In this document: positions 9,130 through 20,351 of the stretch, one piece after another
Layout: each line of letters begins with the position of its first letter
Numbering within the stretch: the stretch's first letter is position 1
Assembly: GCA_030765055.1 (NCBI GenBank)
Contig: CM060953.1
Coordinates: 184,591,268-184,655,267 of the forward strand
DNA length: 64,000 nucleotides
Origin: Mantis religiosa
Lineage: Eukaryota; Arthropoda; Insecta; Mantodea; Mantidae
Direction of reading: 5' to 3'
The notes under the pieces: model-generated
Databases searched by the model: none
What the model saw: only the letters and a program-made list of their open reading frames with translations
What the model was told of the DNA's origin: nothing
Program-made: the position numbers and the translations under genes

Positions 9130-11176
9130 TTATTCAGGCGTTGCTGAGTAATCACTTTCCGAATCACTGCCGTCAATCCTATGCTTAACCAACCAGTCTT
9201 GCATATCCTGCTTTTTTGTGTTCGCTGTGGGGCATTTTTCTCTGGTCACATTGTGATATGAAGCGTTGTCTATCACAAGAACAGACTTTTCTGTAAGATT
9301 GGGCTTTAGTTTTTCTTTAACCCATTTCAAATAGTTTTCGCTGTTCATTTCCCAATGATAGTCTCCACTCCCCTTAGAACCACAGACTGTTACGTGCCAG
9401 TATGTTGACGACGTCCTCATAATGGCGCGTAACAAAAACCTAAGATATTGTCATCCTCCGCTGCAGCGCCAGCTCTGAGCCATTGACCGTTGGAGTGAGA
9501 AGTGGAGGATGGCCATTAGCCCCGAGAAGAGCTCTGCTGTTCTCCTGGCTAAGGTCCGAGCTAGGCGACCGGATTGGTCGCTGAGGTTGAGGCGGAGGCA
9601 AATCCCTTGGGTTCCCACTGCCAAATACCTTGGCGTCCTCCTCGATCGCGGTCTCACCTACGCACCTCACGTCCGGGTCAAAGCCGGACAAGGGCATGCA
9701 GCGCTAACGCAGTTATACCCAATACTCAAATCCACTGTGCCAACACACCTCAGACTACGCCTGTATCGGGCGATTATACCGCCCCTGATTCTGTACGGCT
9801 GCGAAGTCTGGGGATCAGCGGCTCCGACCACTATTCTCAGACTACAGCGCGTCCAGAACAGGGCACTGCGCATGATCTACGATACCGGGCGTAGATTCCC
9901 GTCCCACATCCTCCATACCTACTCTGGGATCCCTTACATCGTGGACGTGGTGCGGGAGAGGTGCCGCACCATCTACGATAGGCTGGACTCCCACCCAAAC
10001 ATACTGGTGAACACCCTTGGCCGTTACGACCACAGGGTTCCTCGCCGCCGACCGAGCTACCGGTTACCCAAAGATGCCTTGGGTAACTAGAACTTAACAG
10101 GGCCACATTCCTCTGGATCCAATCCCCCAAGCCCAGAAATGGGCTTGGGGAACTCAATACTTAAACACTGTTCCTTTACCTCTAGCCTGTTAAGCGGACT
10201 GTCCTCAGATGCCTCCCAGGCAGGCGGAAGAACGCAGCCAGCACTGGTGCATCCCCCCACGGGGCGATTGCGCGCACAAGGCTAGATAAGTCTACTGCCG
10301 AAGACAACCGCCTGAGACAAATGATGACTCTTCTATACTGCCCAGATAAAGACGCAATAAGCGGCTAGGTGCTGGGCGGCAAACACTCCGTCCAGGTAAA
10401 CCTGGACGACTCGTCTCTTCTGCTGGTCTGCTGGTGTTTGATTTAAAGATCAATTATGCATTGGGAATGAAACACTTTTCTGTTCCTGCATTCACAATAA
10501 TTAATTTTTGTCCTTTGGAGGTAGGTGCCATATAACCCTGTGTCCTATCGTCAGACCAAGCTTTCTTCTTTGTGTGCGAACTGTGTGTATATATGTCTCG
10601 TCGCTGTAGACATAGGACGACCTTCCTGTCGGTATTTTGTTATAGCACGTAAAAATGAAACACAAGCTCTTCTTATGGTATGCTTTTCAATTAGAATGCG
10701 TCTGTTCTGACGCGTGTTTCGCGATCGAAATCCCAGACGCTTGAACACTCTGAGCAAACTTGACTCTTTACCTTTGTAATTAATTGTTTCTCTTAATTTA
10801 TGTAACACAGCTTTAACTGTAGGAACTCACTTTTCATGGATGTAGAATTCATTTATAGTCCTGCGAACTACACAATATCAAAATCATCGAGATCAGTATA
10901 TGGTTTGGACCTGTTTTTGTTTTGCTTTGGTGTACCGAATGAAGAGACTGAAGAGACTGAACCGCTCTGTATATCAATCATCTCCTTCTTCATTTTCTTA
11001 ACCGTGGATAGCGAAACGCCCGTTGCGGCTGCAACACGCTCATTAACCTTATTCACAGGGATTACAAAATTAGCTCCGGCGGCTTCCCGTCGCATAAAAT
11101 TTAAAACATTAGCTATTATTTCTCTAGCTTGCCCTTTTACAGTTCTGCGATAAACTTTAGAGTGATTGGCTGCCAT
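9130..11176 (-). pseudogene. DDE transposase (IS630/Tc1-like), split by a LINE insertion
   Basis: Three minus-strand pieces form one decayed gene. 11176-10868 is the N-terminus with an HTH (VNERVAAATGVSLSTVKKMKKE). 10808-10551 is the middle (LLRVFKRLGFRSRNTRQNRR, ILIEKHTIRRACVSFLRAI), just before the first catalytic Asp region. 9435-9130 holds GDYHWEMNSENYLKWVKEKL and SVLVIDNASYHNV, where IDNASYHN contains the second catalytic Asp. The domain order matches a widespread insect transposase family. The third catalytic region (usually PPYHPDLNPIE) is not visible. A plus-strand LINE end occupies about 9446-10440. Frameshifts separate the first two pieces. Inactive. Confidence 0.75.
9446..10440 (+). 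pseudogene. Jockey-type LINE 3' end (RT C-terminus plus 3' UTR)
   Basis: Coding runs to the stop at 10090. WRMAISPEKSSAVLLAK is the palm/thumb strand after the YADD box. VPTAKYLGVLLDRGLTYAPH is the conserved YLG motif. LYRAIIPPLILYGCEVWG and LQRVQNRALRMI are typical Jockey/CR1-group C-terminal motifs. The element is 5' truncated just after the catalytic box. The 3' UTR contains a strong hairpin (CCCCCAAGCCC / GGGCTTGGGG, about 10127-10153). It lies antisense within the DDE transposon at 9130-11176 and so postdates it. Confidence 0.85.
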
Positions 11177-12040
11177 AATACTTCCCTTTTATGCACTGCA
11201 ACACTCACAGACAAAAGTAACTGATACGTTTCACAGATTTAGTGTTCCCAACAAAGCACGTGATAACCAAGTTCACTCGTCTAGATGAGGATTGAAGCAA
11301 AATTGTAGGTGGCGCACAAAGAGTTCTACGTTGCGGACGCCAATTTGTAACTAAAATGTAATGGCGTGCAAATAAGTTGGCGAGCAATGAGGTTTCCCTC
11401 AGGGTATGCGTGGATGTGTGTGAAGGAGATTTTAATAACACTGGAATGCCCGTTTCCAACTTATTTATTTACTGCTTCTTCTTCTTCTCAAACATCGAAA
11501 TGAAAGTTGCCGACCAAGGGTTACCAATCTCCGTTTAGAGTTACTGAATGCAAATTGTTTATTACTCGATAAATTTATCGCCCTCACGCCTCAGACTGCC
11601 CTCATCGACTTCACGCCTAAGACTGTTCTGTATCACCACAGCTGCGCGTGTGTGTATATCTAACTTTCACTCTCAAAACTCCTTTTCAACCAAAGTCCCT
11701 TTTCTGGCTATTTTGTCGCCATTGTAAATGATCCAAAGAATTCCCTATTCATACACGTCAAGTGACAATTCCTTTAGAAACTGCTAAGGACGCTGTTTCA
11801 TACATTGCTTTTGTTACAACGCTTTCCCCCAACTCAAATGGCCTTGCCCTTGTCGTAACAAAGAACCAACATTCCTTTGACATCCCTCATGATTCGTTAC
11901 TTTTGGCAAACCTTAATTTCGGCATCAGGATACACACTGACCTTTGCGCATACAGGTTGTCGCATACGGCTGGGGGGAGGAAGAGAGGGAGGAACTGGCA
12001 TACATGAGGCGCCAAGCGGATATTGAAAACAGGCTCGCCC
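11177..12040. other. No gene recognised
   Basis: Mixed-composition sequence. An 81-aa plus-strand ORF at 11762-12007 and an 84-aa minus-strand ORF at 11205-11459 show no motif I know. The stretch is flanked by transposase remnants and may be degraded element sequence. Confidence 0.4.
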
Positions 12041-12080
12041 GCTGAACACCCAGGGCTTTTATGGGAATACGGCTACTCTA

Positions 12081-12535
12081 CCTCCGACGTTACTAGAGGA
12101 ACCTCGGGCCGAACAGCCGAGCCCCTCCCGTCGGGGAGCTGTTCGGATTGGGTTGGACTGGAGGGGGCAGTGTGTACCCGACACCCACGGGGAATTGGGT
12201 ACCTCCGGCTAGGCTACGGCCGCCCGGAGGTGGTAGAGTGTTGCCTAAGAAGTCCCGGTACTAGCCTGTAGAGCTAGTAGAAGGTGTGCTAGATCACCAA
12301 GCGGCACCACCGAGGTTTTCGGTAGTCTTCCCTGCGGGGTTGACGCGCGTAAGTGGCGTATACACTTCCATCCCGTCTTGACGTTGTTGTCAACGGGGCG
12401 GAGGTCTTTTTAAGAAATCAGGCATTGCCTTATGGAAAGAGCCCCGGAGTATCCATCGCTCCCGGGTTGAAGGAGGCCAGGGTCTTTTAACCTACCGTCC
12501 TGCACTGATTGGATAGAACCTCTGCACTTAACTAA
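12081..12535 (+). mobile_element. Element X, GC-rich structured retroposon, copy 1
   Basis: It matches 32117-32533 from TACTAGAGGAACCTCGGGCC onward. Six short hairpins occur in the same order in both copies: 12081-12099, 12109-12146 (CCGAACAGC/GCTGTTCGG), 12202-12230 (CCTCCGG/CCGGAGG), 12306-12326 (ACCGA/TCGGT), 12351-12367 (AAGTG/CACTT) and 12372-12398 (CCCG+TTGAC / GTCAA+CGGG). Several stems differ from the other copy by paired changes. No tRNA-like boxes or long ORF are seen. The right end abuts a minus-strand transposase fragment at about 12535. Confidence 0.7.
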
Positions 12536-12840
12536 CGTCATGGGTATCGTACGACGTTTCGTCTAAATAAATTTTCTTATGTCCATTACTGCGAAACTTT
12601 CTTAGTTTTGACAAAAATATATATCGCCAAGCTACAATTCTACTGGATTCCATAATAACCCTTAGCTTATTCAAAGTATTTGTAACCCAGCTCCTTAGGA
12701 GACCGCGCAAAGTGAAGCGCCCATAAGGAAAATCACAAATTTCTTGCAAATGTGCAACCAATTCATCTAAGGTGGGCGCTCTGCATTCTCCATAGAATCT
12801 ATAAATTTCTAGGCGAATTAAATCGCGTGTGAAATTATAG
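12535..12840 (-). pseudogene. Second DDE transposase fragment
   Basis: The minus strand reads RFYGECRAPTLDELVAHL, EICDFPYGRFTLRGLLRS, then RVIMESSRIVAWRYIFLSKL and KKIYLDETSYDTHDVS. YLDET.YDTH carries the first catalytic Asp of the insect IS630/Tc1-like transposases, and MESSRIVAWR is a strong family signature. It stops at about 12535, where element X begins. It belongs to a different subfamily from 9130-11176, which has ILIEKHTIRR at the equivalent place. Partial and inactive. Confidence 0.75.
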
Positions 12841-12875
12841 AAACATTAGAGAAACGTTTCCGTTTGTTTTTACGC

Positions 12876-13304
12876 CGGGCTCTTGGCGTTAATATCTCCC
12901 ATGGCAATGATGGCATGTTGGGATGCGAAGAGACAGTCGAGTGCATTTGCTGGCAGCGGGCGTCCAGGGGGAATGTAGACAGAAAAGAGCCGGACGGGTC
13001 CCCTGTTGTTCTCAATCTGGATTCCAGTGGCTTCCAGGGGTGGAGCAGGAGTGATGAGGAGCAAGTGTTGCCGTATGGTGCGGCTCACATAGATGGCGGT
13101 GCTCCTATAGCCGTCGGCCCTGTCAGAGCGATAGCATACCATGCCCAGTATGCGTGCTTTGATGGAAGGGGTCAGATGTGTTTCCTGTACTAGGAGGATA
13201 TGTATACCCTTAACAGTAACGAAGTTGCGGTGCAGACCATTGGCATTACAGCTGCAAATTTTGAGGGAGAGGAAGTTTGTAGCAGTTCCATGGTTAATAG
13301 CCAT
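12876..13304 (-). pseudogene. Jockey-type LINE ORF2, endonuclease N-terminus
   Basis: Starting at an ATG (MAINHGTATNFLSLKICSCNAN), the frame shows the APE endonuclease motifs CNANGL (catalytic Asn region), LLVQETHLTP (catalytic Glu), CYRSDRADG and IIAMGDINAKSPA (Asp/Asn). The order and spacing match Jockey ORF2. It is cut after GDINAKS, so the rest of the endonuclease and all of the RT are missing. ORF1 of the same element lies immediately upstream on this strand. Confidence 0.85.
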
Positions 13305-13319
13305 GATGCAACATAAAGT

Positions 13320-15122
13320 TTAGCACTGCGTGCACCAGCATGGTGTAGGGGTGGATTTCGCTTGAGCGAGTGCGGATAGACTCGGCAAAGTAGGCGGCGA
13401 ATGCAGGCTGCAGGGGGATAGGAATTTGTTGCTTATCAGCAAGAAATGACTCACTGGGAATAGTAGACAATGTTGTAGTGGTGGTGGGTTCAGCAGGAGA
13501 CTGTGCTGGGGGCTGTTGAGGGGGTCACGTTTGGTGGGGATCTGCTCGCGACGTTGCTGTTGCCGTTGTGATTGTGGGTGTTGTTGTCTGGTCTTGACAG
13601 TGGAGGCCTGCGGAGCAAATGGTTGAGACCGTGGTACCTGGTCAGAAGATGTTGCCGGTGGTGTTAGTTGTGGGTGCTGTTTTGAAGGGGGAGCAGTAGC
13701 AGAGGACTGCTCAGCATCAGGAGAGTTGGTGACAGCAGCTGCATAGCTGGGATATTTGATGGGCTGTCTTGGAGGGAGACCAGAGTATCGAGCTCCAGTG
13801 AAGGCTTCATGTGGTAGCTCGGCATTGTGAGGCGCCCTAGGTCTAGCATTGTGCTTGGACATCTGCCCATTCTTGGAGGTGAGAAGCTCAAGTCGCGCCT
13901 CCTGCCACACAGACATTTGGCGTATCTGCATGAGTGGGCATCTCCACAGTTGTAACAGCGGGGTTTTGCACCAGGGAGACCCAGTTGAGTGCAGCTTACA
14001 TGCTTGTGGCCAGAGGTACCGCAGAAGGGGCAGACTGGTTGCAGGAGACAGGCAGCAGCATTGTGTATGAATTGCTGGCAATTCGTACACTGCTTAGGGC
14101 GTGGTGGTGGGCGGTAGGGCTCTACCCGCATTGTAGCGTGGAACATCAGTGTCTCCTTGTAGATGTCCCTGAAGTTGGTTGTCTTCTGTAAGGCTACCCT
14201 GAAGTGAGGCAGAGGCTGAGGATTTAGGCCCCTGGTAGTCAGTTGGGCGACACGTGTAACAGTAAAGCCATTACTGCAGAGGTGTGACTGGAGCTCTTCT
14301 GCTGTGACAAAGGAGGGAATGTCCTTCACGGTGACGTGAAGGTAGCGTTCCTCTGGTAGAAGGGGTGTGACACCTTAAATCTTATGCTCCTCCAGGTTTT
14401 TGCGGAGGCTGCGGTGATCATTGGCGGTGGCAGGTAGAAGGGCCACCGTGTCACGCAAATTCCTTATGGAGAAGTTTGCTTTGTTGCCCGGCGGGGCGGT
14501 GGATAACAGCTTCCTGGCGTCAGCTGGGTTTCACAGGAAGATGGAAGTCGGGCGACTTGCCGAGGTGCTGAGGGCGGTGCCAGTGGCGCAGAAGCTGGAT
14601 CAGCAGAATCTGAGGAATCCTCCTCCATTGTTGCATCTGTGGTTAGATTGGTGCTGTTGCATTTACACCGCTTTGGGTGAGCTCCAGTAGTATTTGTGGG
14701 CTCCTCTGGCGTGAGAACAGCGTAGGTGTTCGAGGTGGTGGTACTGCTGGTGGAGGGTGTTGGCTCAGAAGATTTGGCAGAACGCTTGGTGACAGTGTGC
14801 CAGGATTCTGAGTCTTTGGATTTTAAGTGTTTGCGCAGCATGTCAGTGATGGCGCTGACGTGGTTGCGGTGTGCCATATACACTTGGTGTCAATTGCTCC
14901 CACAAATGACAGCACAGTTTCATCAGCCTTGTTGAGATACAGATTCCTCTCGTCCAGTTCTTGCAGCAGAAGAGCGTGCACGTCGCTAGCTAACGGTTGC
15001 GACGGATAGCAAATTAATTCCTTACCCAAGAAGGTGCGCAGGTCGCCTCCTTCCAAATAGTAATAGACTGGGTCCACAGTGGGAGCCTTGGTACCACATG
15101 CAGGGTATGGAGATTGTGCCAT
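13320..15122 (-). pseudogene. Jockey-type LINE ORF1 (gag-like, zinc knuckles), frameshifted
   Basis: Starts at MAQSPYPACGTKAPTVDP (15122). Pieces in three frames follow. The first carries acidic/helical N-terminal sequence. The second is Ser/Thr/Pro-rich (SSEPTPSTSSTTTSNTY). A PRE_C2HC-like module comes next (KDIPSFVTAEELQSHL, FRVALQKTTNFRDIY), then CCHC knuckles (CTNCQQFIHNAAAC, CPFCGTSGHKHVSC, CYNCGDAHSCRYAKC). The C-terminus is rich in Pro and Gln. At least three frameshifts break it, near 14850, 14440 and 13780, as well as one stop. This layout is typical of Jockey ORF1, an RNA-binding nucleocapsid-like protein. The 5' UTR probably extends to about 15480. Confidence 0.85.
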
Positions 15123-16290
15123 GATAGAATGGTATGAAGAACAGATAAGAGGAAATAAGAAGAAGATGAAGAAAGAGCACGTCTAGGGCGCTATGAGCAA
15201 GGACAGCAGAGGACCTACCCCTAAGGGCGTCTGAGCTACCAGTCCAAAGGATTGTTGGCTGCGGCCTTGCTATCCTACCCAGTTACAGTGTTGTCTGCAG
15301 TTGTTGCTTCTGTGGGCTCGCAGGCTCAATGCTGTCCCTGAGCTGCAGCTAGCTGGTGGCGTTGATGCTTCCTGCGAAGAGAACTGGTAGCTAAGGGCTG
15401 CTTTAGCCTTGCTACGGTGCTGTCTCGTAGGTGTTGACTTCTCGATGTCTCGAAGAGAAAGGCGAAGAGTGAGTCGATTTAGTGTGTTTTATAGCTAAAT
15501 TAGCATTCTCTCTTGTATAGTACTAGAAATCCTTTCATATTTGGCAGACAATTGCCAACAGAGTAGAAAGGGGTATATTGCAGTCAATAGTGCGATTTTC
15601 GAGCAGTGGCATCCATCAATGATCGTCCATTAGTGGTGGTGCCGCTAAAAGTGCTTCTAGAACAAGCATTCAACCAGTGTTAGCCAGGAAGTACTTCTGG
15701 AAGTAACCAAGAGTAGAAGAGCTGATCCTATGTAGAATATGTTTTGATCAAGACAACAACGAACGTCTTGTGCTTGCGAAAAGTGTAGACTTATAGCTAC
15801 TTTAGGAGATTTCACTTCTTATACACAATTATATTTTTCTTTCAATATTATCTCCTTATTAACCTTAGTTAATTTTTACTTTCTTAAAGCAAACCTCAAA
15901 TAATTCTGCGTTATACCTGAAGAACGTATTACATATGTTAAAAAAGTGTTTTTAAATTATTAAGAAACTTATTTCCCACAGTTAGATATAACAGCTGGCG
16001 CCATCTCTGGAGAATAAGACGGAATCGATAAAATACATTATTTTTGGCACAGGGAATTCCATCGTTGGTCTATCAAAGTTCGCCTCCTATCGGGCAATCA
16101 GTGTAACTAAATGCTTTTGTCCAGAATGTCCAATGTACTTACAAGGAAATATATTCTACAAAGTCTTCTCCATTAACATTTAGTAGGGAGATGATGAAGC
16201 GTTTGAACGAGAATAGAGAATGTGTGCATACATCAGTCCCTTTCTCTTGGTCATGCAAAGGAACGGAATTTCAAAACCATCACGTAGTAA
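15123..16290. other. Jockey 5' UTR, then no feature recognised
   Basis: 15123 to about 15480 is GC-richer and continuous with ORF1 on the minus strand, so it is probably the LINE 5' UTR. From about 15480 to 16290 the sequence is AT-rich and I see no gene or repeat. Confidence 0.45.
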
Positions 16291-16299
16291 CTGACTGTG

Positions 16300-16920
16300 G
16301 TGTCCACAACGAGGCTCGCGAGCCGAATGCGGCTCTTGATACCAAACTTAGAATAATATTAATTAATGTAATTAATGGAAACTAAAATCTCGGGGCAGGC
16401 CTGTAAAGGAAAATATTTTTCTGAACTTAATGAACCCCAGTGGTTGTTAAATTTGTTTTCTTTTTGTCTTTTTTGTTTATAGATTTTGTCCAGCATTTAC
16501 AAACGTTAAGCATATATTTACAAGAAGAGAAAAACGTATTTCTGATTTGGCCCAGACTGTATTTAGTTTTCATAACAAGTTAAGCTTCAGAGTAAAACAT
16601 CTGCTCACTTCAAATGTTTGAAGAAGATTACTGGAAGCCTTCTCGACGTTCAGGTGAAAACTGAAGATTACTTGAGTAACATGTCGGCCCTTGCTGAAGA
16701 AATCAAAGGAGATTTAATGATTTAAGAACACTTATACCATCATTTTAATTCCTGGAAAGTCCTTTTGCTGTTAATGTTGTACTGTCGTGTTTCATCTCCA
16801 ATAATAAAGGATACAGCAGCTGTAGAGTTGGAGCTATTTTTAACAACACTTGCTTGTTCCGATACTCTTTTGTTTTTACTTGCTGTCCTCTCCCAGTTAC
16901 GTCGCATAAGTCTGCTTAGT
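16300..16920 (+). pseudogene. hAT/ZBED-like transposase relic
   Basis: Broken frames read FVQHLQTLSIYLQEEKNVF, ISDLAQTVFSFHNKL and VKTEDYLSNMSALAEEIKG, which recall the middle of hAT-derived ZBED/GTF2IRD2-like proteins. Upstream at about 16312 the text GCTCGCGAGCCGAATGCGG resembles the GAGCCGCATGCGGCTCTT-type motif seen at hAT ends. Many stops and frameshifts are present. The identification rests on remembered family patterns and is modest. Confidence 0.4.
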
Positions 16921-17018
16921 TACAAATTCACTTAGTTTTATAATTGAACTTTACTGTAGTCAATAGTTTGTACTTTATCAAATGAATCTCGTATACAGCA
17001 ACAGAATATGTAGATAGT

Positions 17019-17131
17019 CAACATGAAAAATCCAATTCCATGGCCTGGATTTGAACAACGGATCTCCTGGTTTCCGTCCAGTCGCTCTAACCCATTGAGC
17101 TATCATGGCCAACGTGCCATCCTGATCTTGC
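17019..17131 (-). repeat. Inverted tRNA-like SINE head
   Basis: Reverse complement of the tRNA-like unit that follows: D-arm GCTCAATGGGTTAGAGC, anticodon-like arm CTGG/CCAG, TTCAAAT T-loop. It stands head to head with the array at 17132, giving a palindromic start. Confidence 0.8.
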
Positions 17132-17622
17132 TCAAGGGTTAGAGCGACTGTACGGAAACCAGGAGATCCGTGGTTCAAATCGCGGCCATGGAATTGAATT
17201 TTCCACGTGGTAGCTCAATGAGTTAGAGCAGCTGTACAGAAACCAGGAGATCCGTGGTTCAAATCCTGGCCATGGAATTGAATTTTCCACGTGGTAGCTC
17301 AATGAGTTAGAGCAGCTGGACAGAAACCAGGAGATCCGTGGTTCAAATCGCGGCCATGGAATTGAATTTTCCACGTGGTAGCTCAATGAGTTAGAGCAGC
17401 TGTACAGAAACCAGGAGATCCGTGGTTCAAATCCCGGCCATGGCATTGAATTTTCCACGTGGTAGCTCAATGAGTTAGAGCAGCTGGACGGAAACCAGGA
17501 GATCCGTGGTTCAAATCCTGGCCATGGAATTGAATTTTCCACGTGGTAGCTCAATGAGTTAGAGCAGCTGGACAGAAACCAGAAGATCCGTGGTTCAAAT
17601 CCCGGCCATGGCATTGAATTTT
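17132..17622 (+). repeat. 84-bp tandem tRNA-like units
   Basis: CCACGTGG recurs at 17203, 17287, 17371, 17455 and 17539, exactly 84 bp apart. Each unit contains a D-arm-like GCTCAATGAGTTAGAGC (A box TAGCTCAATGA), an anticodon-like hairpin CTGG-ACAGAAA-CCAG and a B-box-like GTGGTTCAAATCC. The acceptor and T stems do not pair well and base 33 is not U, so these are tRNA-derived repeats, not functional tRNAs. The antisense 186-aa ORF is a by-product. Confidence 0.85.
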
Positions 17623-18640
17623 TCATGTTGACTCTTTCTATCAAAGACCTTAGCCTATATACGGCTAGTGTAAAAAAATGATTAATTTCCATGAATTAAA
17701 TAAAATAATAAAGTTAAATGATGAAGCCTGGGACTCAAGTACTTACGATAGTAAGTCGCCACAAACGGTGTATCTCGAATGCGAGAGCCCCTAGTGGTCT
17801 ACCGGCGAAATATACGAGTCAAATGGCGAATTTAATGTCAGGACGGCACGTTGGCCATGGTAGCTCAATGGGTTAGAGCGACTGGACGGAAACCAGGAGA
17901 TCCATCGTTCAAATCCCGGCCATGGTATTGAATTTTTCATGTTGACTCTTTCTACCAAAGACTTTGGCTCATAAACGGCTAGTGTAAAGAAGTGATTCAT
18001 TTCCATCAATTAACTAAAATAATAAGAGTTAAATGATGAAGCCTGGGACTCAAGTACTTACGATAATAAGTCACTACAAACGGTGTGTCTCGGATGGGAG
18101 AGCCTCCAGTGGTATACCGGGGAAATATACGAGTCAAATGGAGAATTTAATGTCAGGACTGCACGTTGGCCATGGTAGCTCAATGGGTTAGATCGACTGG
18201 ACGGAAACCACGAGATCTGTGGTTCAAATCCCAGCCATGGTATTGAATTTTTTATGTTGACTCTTTCTATCAAAGTCCTTAGCCTATATACAGCTAGTGT
18301 GAAGAAGTGATTCATTTCCATCAATTAACTAAAATAATAAGAGTTAAATGATGAAGCCTGGGACTCAAGTACTTACGATAATAAGTCACCACAAACGGTG
18401 TATCTCGAATGCGATATTTCTTAGTGGTTTGCCAGGGAAATATACGAGTCAGATGGAGAATTTAATATCAGGACTGCACGTTGGCCATGGTAGCTCAATG
18501 GGATAGAGCGACTGGATGGAAATCAGGAGATCCGTCGTTCAAATCCCGGCCATGGCAGTGAAATGTCCATGTTGACTCTATGTAACAAAGACCTTAGCCT
18601 AGTGTAAGGCTAGTGTAAGGAAATGATTAATTTCCATCAA
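17623..18640 (+). repeat. 315-bp tandem SINE-like units
   Basis: CATGTTGACTC recurs at about 17624, 17938, 18253 and 18568 (period 314-315). Each unit is a body of about 240 bp followed by one tRNA-like head identical in type to the 84-bp repeats. The array therefore looks like tandem copies of a complete SINE next to tandem copies of its head alone. Confidence 0.85.
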
Positions 18641-19843
18641 TTAACTAAAACAGAATATGTAATTACATAAAATGCTGGCCCTAGTGATTACTCCTATGAG
18701 TCTATAATTTTGTTATGTTAAGTTTACTGCATTGTATACGGTGTTTGGTGCTTGTGAAGTTTTTACTTAGTTGTATTTTCAAAGTGCACGAGTTTACGTA
18801 AATAATCACGGCGTACTCTCGTTTTATAACGTTAAATACTGTAGTTCTCATGTGTGGGTGGTATTTCCTGCAGATGTAGAGCAGTATATAGCCTTTTATT
18901 TCTTTTTATCTTAATGCCCATTGTTGGAGGGACATTATGCTCGTTGTTATACAAATTTGAAGAAGCTTCCTGCTTGACAGAATATCTTAATACCACTTTT
19001 AAACTTTAGTAACGGAAATATAGTGACATAATATGGCCACTAGAAAAATCTTTAGCAAAGGTTTGTCTGGATGAATACGCCACTAGAGTCTCAAGTGGAT
19101 ATCTTGTGCGGGAGGGAGTATCCGGTCCCCCTTTCATTTGTCATGGATAGAGGGCGTCCGGTCTTTTCTCCACATAACTTTTATGTACTTCGTTTTGGTC
19201 CCTGTGTGTTCAAAATAATGACATCAGAAAGGTAAGATATCAGTTCAGACTCAAACAGCGCTTCCCAGACACTGGCATCCAGGGGTGTGCATCCTGAGAA
19301 AGGAAATCTGCCTAATATATAGCCACAAGATATTTCTAAACATTGAAAGGAACAGTAGATAACCCAAGAAAATATGCACAATCGTAAATTCTCTTTCATT
19401 CCCTGTCCAATCCAAGCGCAAAATTTTACGTGAATCTCCGTGCCTAACCCTCAAGTTTATTTAGACAATCTAGAACTCAACATTTTAAAAATAATGAAAA
19501 GATTGTTATGATTTTCATTAGAACGCCTTAACTAACGCTTTCAATAATTGTCATTTTAAATATATAGGAGCGGATAAAGGTAGCCTTATTTGAAATTTGT
19601 CTATTTAAAAACTCCAAAATTTAATTTTCATGCATTTCAGTCTTCAGCTATAAAAACACATATTATGTGTTTCAAATGGGGAGGTGTTTGTCCTTGAGCG
19701 CTACTAGACGAGCGACCAATCGGAGTACTGCGGTGTTGTCGTGTTGCATTCCCCCTTAGTGCCAACCTAATTAATCTCTAATAAATATTATTCGCGCTAA
19801 GACAAAAATTCAGATTTTGCAAAAACCGATCCATGTGGAAGGC
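18641..19843. other. No feature recognised
   Basis: AT-rich sequence with only short, unconvincing ORFs. Confidence 0.5.
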
Positions 19844-19923
19844 AGAGACTAATGTTTAAGTTTGTTTTATGAGTCACTATGTTTACACTCAAACTTCACT
19901 TACTTGTTGTTGTATAATTGAAA

Positions 19924-19954
19924 CGTTTTCAAGATCATTCGATCTCATCCTCAG
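19924..19954 (-). ncRNA. Hammerhead-like motif, left PLE arm
   Basis: On the minus strand CTGAGGA, then a stem GAGATC/GATCTT with a GAAT loop, then GAAA. This is the CUGANGA-stem II-GAAA pattern. It lies at the junction of coding end and 3' region, as PLE hammerheads do. Confidence 0.4.
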
Positions 19955-20200
19955 CTGTTTGGTGACTAAATGAACCTTCCTCTTCTTCCACTACTACGGA
20001 GCTCCGATCACTCTGCCATCTGGTGTTAGGGGCACTAAGTTTTAATACTTCATTTAATGCCGGGATTTCAAAATTTATAACTTTATCACGGTTTTTGTTT
20101 ATGAATATTTTTTCCCAAATATCCAATAACACCAGATGGCAGAGTGATTGGAACTCCGTAGTAGTGGAAGAAGAGGAAGGTACATTTAGTCACCAAACAG

Positions 20201-20229
20201 CTGAGGATGAGATCGAATGATCTTGAAAA
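20201..20229 (+). ncRNA. Hammerhead-like motif, right PLE arm
   Basis: Plus-strand mirror of 19924-19954 with the same CTGAGGA, stem and GAAA. It overlaps the last codons of the PLE fragment. Confidence 0.4.
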
Positions 20230-20351
20230 CGTTTCAATTATACAAGTAAGTGAAGTTGAGTGTAAACATAGTGACTCATAAATCAAACTTAAATATGAAG
20301 AATACTTCACTGTTAATAATGCTTCTGCTTTTCATATTTAGAGACTAATGT

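Larger units (their letters stand above)
19856..20339. mobile_element. Palindromic Penelope-like element copy
   Basis: Two arms (about 19860-20030 and 20128-20292) are inverted copies of one sequence. Both encode, reading outward, TRWQSD..SVVVEEEEG and HQTAEDEIE, the end of the PLE protein fragment seen at 46235-46534. The 12-bp word AGAGACTAATGT occurs at 19844-19855 and 20340-20351 and marks a target-site duplication. An arrangement with the 3' ends outward is typical of PLE insertions with inverted partial copies. Confidence 0.8.

Noticed and set aside
13849..14191. Plus-strand ORFs of 73 and 85 aa
   Set aside because: Antisense of the Jockey ORF1 zinc-knuckle region.
17132..18640. Cluster of functional tRNA genes
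   Set aside because: D and anticodon arms pair, but the acceptor and T stems do not, position 33 is not U, and units are tandem with long bodies. They are SINE-type.
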